Part shown: piece by piece, positions 60,965 through 64,000 of the stretch
How the letters are laid out: each line of letters starts with the position of its first letter
Position numbering within the stretch: the first letter of the stretch is position 1
Source: JASEGV01 sp947085405
Lineage (GTDB): Bacteria > Bacteroidota > Ignavibacteria > UBA10030 > BY39
Length of the DNA: 64,000 nucleotides
Reading direction: 5' to 3'
Assembly (NCBI GenBank): GCA_947085405.1
Contig: CAMTWO010000023.1
Location: 144,863-208,862 of the forward strand
Program-made: the position numbers and the translations under genes
The notes under the pieces: model-generated
The model's database searches: none
Told to the model about the DNA's origin: nothing
The model's input: only the letters and a program-made list of their open reading frames with translations

Positions 60965-61843
60965 ATGCCGACACTTCGTGAAATACGCAGCCGAATTAGT
61001 GGAGTTAAAAATACACAGAAAATAACAAAGGCGATGAAAATGGTAGCAGCCGCAAAGTTACGCCGCGCTCAAGATGCTATTATTTCAGCACGCCCATACG
61101 CTCACAAGATAAAAGAACTTCTGCAAAATTTATCAGCTAACAATCAAGATTATTCAAACCCATTCTTCACACAACGTGAAGTCAAAAATGTCATTCTTGT
61201 AGTGGTTACCTCCGACAGAGGACTTTGCGGAGCTTTTAGTTCTAACATCATCCGCACTACGCGACAGCACATCAACCGTTATTATTCTGATCCGGGTTGT
61301 AATCTGCGTTTGATAACTGTTGGTAAAAAGGGATACGATTATTTTGTAAAAAGAGAGATTAAAATTGAGAGTAAACACATCGGTATTTTTTCGCTTTTAG
61401 ATTTTCAGATCGCTAAGAATATCATTACGGAAATCAGCAACAGTTTCTTGAAAGGTAAATGCGATAAAATCGAAGTGATTTACAACGAATTTAAAACCGT
61501 AGCTCAGCAACGGATTGTTATCGAACAACTTCTTCCGATTCCTTTAGAATCAATCCAATCAAAGGATAGCAACCCTGCCGATTACATTTACGAACCGTCC
61601 AGTAAAACGATAATTGATTCGTTGATACCAAAGCATCTTAACTTCCAGATGTGGCGAATTTTATTGGAATCGAATGCAGCCGAGCAAGGATCGCGAATGA
61701 CCGCCATGGAAAACGCCACAACAAACGCAAACGATTTGATAAGAAATTTACAGTTAGTTTACAACAAAGCCCGGCAGGCATCAATAACGAAAGAGCTGCT
61801 TGAAATTGTTGGCGGCGCCGAAGCATTGAAGAAAACGGGATAG
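60965..61843 (+). CDS. atpG: ATP synthase F1 subunit gamma
   Basis: 292 residues. N- and C-terminal shaft helices (LREIRSRISGVKNTQKITKA and ENATTNANDLIRNLQLVYNK) and the SDRGLCGAFSSNIIR motif. Five bases after atpA. The operon ends here: no atpD or atpC follows, so beta and epsilon must be encoded elsewhere. Confidence 0.97.
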   Translation: MPTLREIRSRISGVKNTQKITKAMKMVAAAKLRRAQDAIISARPYAHKIKELLQNLSANNQDYSNPFFTQREVKNVILVVVTSDRGLCGAFSSNIIRTTRQHINRYYSDPGCNLRLITVGKKGYDYFVKREIKIESKHIGIFSLLDFQIAKNIITEISNSFLKGKCDKIEVIYNEFKTVAQQRIVIEQLLPIPLESIQSKDSNPADYIYEPSSKTIIDSLIPKHLNFQMWRILLESNAAEQGSRMTAMENATTNANDLIRNLQLVYNKARQASITKELLEIVGGAEALKKTG

Positions 61844-61854
61844 TAATAGATTTT

Positions 61855-61895
61855 ACCCGCCCGACTGAACGATTTCAGTCGTTCGGGCGGGGATT
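61855..61895 (+). terminator. GC-rich hairpin ending the atp operon
   Basis: CCCGCCCGA and TCGGGCGGG form the outer stem, and CTGAA/TTCAG extends it inward. A T-rich but broken tract (GATTTTAAATTTT) follows. It begins 12 bases after the atpG stop. Related hairpin debris occurs at 34306-34360 and 37830, so this may be a dispersed repeat used as a terminator. Confidence 0.55.
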
Positions 61896-62067
61896 TTAAA
61901 TTTTAGATTTCAGATTTCAGATTGGAGTTTTTATTTAAAGCCGATTTTTCTAAAAGAAAAGTTGATTTTTTTTAAATGGATAAATGGATAAATTTCCCCT
62001 TCGTCAGCTTGACAATTCCTTTTTAATGTTTTATATTGTATTCGAGGTTATTGAAAGGATCTTCAAA

Positions 62068-62334
62068 ATGTATCTATCAATATTGCTGTTGATTATATTT
62101 CCTTATATACTACTGAACGCTCAAACAACAGACACAGCCAAATTCCAAAATCCTCATACCCTCTTCCGTCTTACATTCAATAATCTCAATCGTCTGCCAG
62201 TTCGTGGTATCGAAAACTATCTTCCTCTTTTCCCCGGCGTCATAGAAATTAACGGCAGCCTGCATTTGGTGCAAAGTACGGATGGACTACCGGCGGTGTT
62301 GTTCACAGCAGAATGCGAACAGGAGGAGAATTGA
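62068..62334 (+). pseudogene. truncated TonB-dependent receptor plug remnant
   Basis: 88 residues from the ATG at 62068 (AAAGGA nine bases before). A signal peptide (YLSILLLIIFPYILLNAQT) is followed by RLPVRGIENYLPLFPGVIEI, the start of a TonB-dependent receptor plug as seen in FCB outer-membrane receptors. The expected continuation (RGG..., barrel) is absent: the frame runs on for about 30 residues to a stop. Hence a fragment, perhaps still exported, not a working receptor. Confidence 0.55.
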
Positions 62335-62373
62335 AAATGATTTTTTGCTTTTATAAATTTTTGTGTATATTAC
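62328..62373 (+). repeat. ~45-bp direct repeat, left copy
   Basis: GAATTGAAAATGATTTTT, then CTTTTATAAATTTTTGTG and TATATTAC. The right copy at 63835-63878 differs at only a few bases. The two bracket a 1.5-kb unit with three genes. Confidence 0.75.
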
Positions 62374-62389
62374 CAAACGTGTTATTTTC

Positions 62390-62418
62390 TTGACTTTTAC
62401 ATTCACGTTTTGTAAATT
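62390..62418 (+). promoter_or_regulatory. promoter of the repeat-protein unit
   Basis: TTGACT, 17-base spacer, TAAATT, about 28 bases before the first possible start codon of the repeat protein. The hexamers equal those before mraZ. Confidence 0.55.
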
Positions 62419-62445
62419 AAAGCCATCATCAAGTTGGGGTAATTT

Positions 62446-62913
62446 TTGGAATTTTTTAATAAAATATTTGAAGTTAGAAACTTCCTTCTTAAGCATTTTC
62501 TAAGGAATATGATATATATTTCTGTTAATTGGAAATCAAATTTGTTCAATAGGAAGTCTAACTCGCTTATTGGGAAACCAAATTCATTTACTGGGAAATC
62601 AAACCCGCTCACTGGGAAATCAAACTCGCTCACAGGGAAATCAAATTCGTTCAATAGGAAGTCTAACCCGCTCACTGGGAAATCAAACTCGCTCATAGGG
62701 GAATCAAACTCGCTCACAGGGGAATCAAACTCGCTCACTGAGAAATCAAACTCGCTCACAGGGGAATCCAATTCGTTTATTGTGAATTCAATAATACTAA
62801 GCGGGATTTCCAACCATGCGATTTTGAAAACACAGGAAGCAAATCCAAAGAGAAAACTAACCGTTTCGGAAACGGAACGTCGAATGTATTATTCTAATCA
62901 ACTGTATCAATAA
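62446..62913 (+). CDS. heptapeptide-repeat protein encoded by 21-bp tandem repeats
   Basis: 155 residues from a TTG at 62446. Other starts are possible, for example the ATG at 62509. Residues about 28-125 are 12-14 heptads of the type G-K-S-N-S-L-T (units NRKSNSL, TGKSNPL, TGESNSL). The core KSN is kept while its codons vary (AAA/AAG, TCA/TCT, AAC/AAT), which argues that this frame is translated. The C-terminal 30 residues are not repeated (ILKTQEANPKRKLTVSETER). No family recognised. It ends 16 bases before the next gene, which has a GAGGAG site, so both share the promoter at 62390. Confidence 0.55.
   Translation: MEFFNKIFEVRNFLLKHFLRNMIYISVNWKSNLFNRKSNSLIGKPNSFTGKSNPLTGKSNSLTGKSNSFNRKSNPLTGKSNSLIGESNSLTGESNSLTEKSNSLTGESNSFIVNSIILSGISNHAILKTQEANPKRKLTVSETERRMYYSNQLYQ
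62527..62820 (+). repeat. 21-bp tandem repeat array, about 14 units
   Basis: Unit core GGGAAATCAAACTCGCTC plus a three-base joint (ACT, ACA or ATA). Units 4-11 are most alike; units 1-3 and 12-14 are diverged, so the array grew in the middle. A length of 21 keeps all frames in register and leaves the opposite strand open too. Confidence 0.9.
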
Positions 62914-62929
62914 GAAGAGGAGAAGACTT

Positions 62930-63655
62930 ATGGCATCAATATCTGAATTCACGTTTGGACAGCGTTATACGAAAGCACAAGGAATGCTCGAATATGTCAA
63001 GCAATTGCCGACGTATAAACCGACCAGCACTGGCTTGAGCATCGGCGAGCTTGAACCGTTCATCAAGAGCGCTGACGAATCGAACACAGCCGTGAACAAT
63101 ACGAAGAATACGCTGAGCGATATTCGCAAGGAACGATACGAGCTGTACTACGGCACCACGGGACTGGTGAAACGTTCTGCCCGCATCCGTGATTATATCG
63201 CTTCACATGCAGATGCGGGAAAGAAGGATCGGGATTTTCAAAAGCTCCAAAAGCTTACACAAAAGATGGGGTCGAAGAAGCCGCCGAAGAAAACGGCGCC
63301 CTCCGCTGACCCGTCAACAACCGAAGAAAAAAAGAAAGTATCGCAATCGGAATTGAGTTTCGGCTCGCTGCTTGCTGTAGGCAAAGAAATCCTCGAAGTT
63401 ATCAAGGGCATTGCCTCCTATGCACCCTCGACCGAAACACTGCAAGTGAACAAGTTCGACGACTACTTGAAAACTATAGACACGAAGAACAGCGCCGTAG
63501 CAGCAGCTTATGAGAGGTATGACGACTCTGTAGAACAACGATGGTCAATCTACGACGAGCTAAGCAAGCGGATTACGAAAATCATTTCCTACATCACCTC
63601 CGAATACGGCAAGGATTCTCAGCAGTACAAAGATTCGCTGAAATATAAGGTGTGA
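62930..63655 (+). CDS. helical protein with two homologous halves, function unknown
   Basis: 241 residues, ATG after GAGGAG. No signal peptide or membrane helix. Two repeats of about 95 residues: one from FTFGQRYTKAQGMLEYVKQL to RIRDYIASHADAGKKDRDFQ, the other from LSFGSLLAVGKEILEVIKGI to ITKIISYITSEYGKDSQQYK. They are joined by a Lys/Pro-rich linker (GSKKPPKKTAPSADPSTTEE). Both halves end with YI-x-S-x-x-G/A...F/Y-x-K-x-L. The codons are richer in G and C than those of the neighbouring genes. I recall similar hypothetical helical proteins in FCB genomes but no assigned function. Confidence 0.8.
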   Translation: MASISEFTFGQRYTKAQGMLEYVKQLPTYKPTSTGLSIGELEPFIKSADESNTAVNNTKNTLSDIRKERYELYYGTTGLVKRSARIRDYIASHADAGKKDRDFQKLQKLTQKMGSKKPPKKTAPSADPSTTEEKKKVSQSELSFGSLLAVGKEILEVIKGIASYAPSTETLQVNKFDDYLKTIDTKNSAVAAAYERYDDSVEQRWSIYDELSKRITKIISYITSEYGKDSQQYKDSLKYKV

Positions 63656-63759
63656 ACAGAAGCAAGAAACAAATTGGAACAATCAGAAGTCCACTGGATT
63701 TTATTGAAAAAGAGCTTAATTCAGAAGATAATTTAAAAAAGAAGAAATTAATTGAATAA
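63652..63759 (+). CDS. possible 35-residue coupled small protein
   Basis: GTG start overlapping the stop of the helical-protein gene by four bases (GTGA), a common coupling layout. Reads NRSKKQIGTIRSPLDFIEKE then a Lys-rich tail KKKKLIE. Very basic at both ends. May be chance, but it is the only further open frame before the right-hand direct repeat. Confidence 0.35.
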   Translation: MNRSKKQIGTIRSPLDFIEKELNSEDNLKKKKLIE

Positions 63760-63779
63760 TAAACTAATAGAAATAAAAA

Positions 63780-63791
63780 CGACATATGTCG
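63780..63791. promoter_or_regulatory. 12-bp palindrome similar to the repressor operator
   Basis: CGACATATGTCG, a perfect palindrome sharing GACAT/ATGTC with the element before the S24 repressor gene at 33541-33552. The rest of 63760-64000 contains the right copy of the ~45-bp repeat and no gene. Confidence 0.3.
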
Positions 63792-63834
63792 TTATTACAG
63801 ATGTTAGCCGTCATGCCGTTGCTCGTGCAGTGTC

Positions 63835-63878
63835 GAATTGGAAGTGATTTTTACTTTATAAATTTTTGTGTATATTAC
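63835..63878 (+). repeat. ~45-bp direct repeat, right copy
   Basis: GAATTGGAAGTGATTTTT, then ACTTTATAAATTTTTGTG and TATATTAC; matches 62328-62373 with a few substitutions and a two-base length difference. Confidence 0.75.
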
Positions 63879-64000
63879 AAATGGCTTACTTAATGTGTCT
63901 ATGTATTGAGTAGTTCTAATATCAGTAATTATTTACTTTAGAAAATTAATTTTAAAATAAACATTTTATACAAAACTTAATTAACTAAAACGCAACGGCA

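Noticed and set aside
62403..62813. Open frame on the minus strand through the 21-bp array (repeating S-E-F-D-F-P-V)
   Set aside because: It is open because a 21-base period repeats in every frame; unit-to-unit changes alter its residues while leaving the plus-strand KSN core unchanged.
62527..62820. CRISPR array
   Set aside because: Units are directly adjacent with no spacers, and no cas genes are in the window.
1..64000. tRNA genes
   Set aside because: No cloverleaf with TTC-A-A-type T-loop and CCA-ready acceptor was recognised in any intergenic gap; a tRNAscan-SE run would be decisive.
61844..64000. atpD and atpC expected after atpG
   Set aside because: No frame here carries the beta-subunit GGAGVGKT or epsilon motifs; the genes must be elsewhere.

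Overview
The window looks like chromosome of an AT-rich, Gram-negative member of the Bacteroidota-Chlorobiota (FCB) group, most like the Ignavibacteria and their relatives. This is inferred from several signs: two large secreted proteins end in type IX secretion (T9SS) sorting domains with the N-F/Y-PNPFNP motif; the division/cell-wall (dcw) cluster is complete; the F-type ATPase operon has lost atpD and atpC; MurE carries the meso-diaminopimelate DNPR motif; and intergenic regions are full of short palindromic repeats. The closest relative cannot be named from sequence alone.

1-11.2 kb is an accessory region. It holds a restriction-endonuclease-like gene cut by the window edge, cassette-like hypothetical genes bounded by sites resembling integron attC, a collapsed alcohol dehydrogenase, two paralogous four-helix-bundle genes (one with a clean 147-bp internal deletion), an ORF6N gene, REP-like palindromes, small envelope proteins and a CBS-domain protein. 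A carboxyltransferase and an NtrC-type regulator sit among them as more ordinary genes.

11.4-32.1 kb starts with a secreted metallo-beta-lactamase-fold protein, followed by the dcw cluster on the minus strand. It is read mraZ-rsmH-ftsL-ftsI-(YD-repeat protein)-murE-murF-mraY-murD-ftsW-murG-(membrane protein)-murC-murB-ftsQ-ftsA-ftsZ, with gaps of a few bases or 4-8 base overlaps. It makes the UDP-MurNAc-pentapeptide and lipid II and then the divisome. A promoter and MraZ-box-like repeats precede mraZ.

32.1-48.3 kb holds a phosphatase/phosphoesterase pair, a self-cleaving-type repressor with a palindromic operator candidate, a secreted two-HKD phospholipase D-like protein, an SDR-rlmB-lgt-hisS cluster, a PTS IIA protein, a nucleotidyltransferase/phosphohexomutase fusion, and three response-regulator genes, one of which fuses REC to a histidine-kinase DHp helix pair without an ATPase.

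48.4-61.9 kb holds housekeeping genes on the plus strand: a Nif3-like protein, a zinc-ribbon coiled-coil protein, an RNase HI-like protein, RNase P RNA, recJ, yebC-like, ruvC, ruvA, an M23 peptidase, bactofilin, and atpZ/I-B-E-F-H-A-G. A dispersed 19-bp repeat forms the P12 stem of the RNase P RNA.

61.9-64.0 kb is accessory again: a TonB-receptor remnant, then a small unit with its own promoter made of a 21-bp-repeat protein, a helical protein with an internal duplication and a tiny coupled ORF, bracketed by a ~45-bp direct repeat. This unit is the best candidate here for something undescribed.
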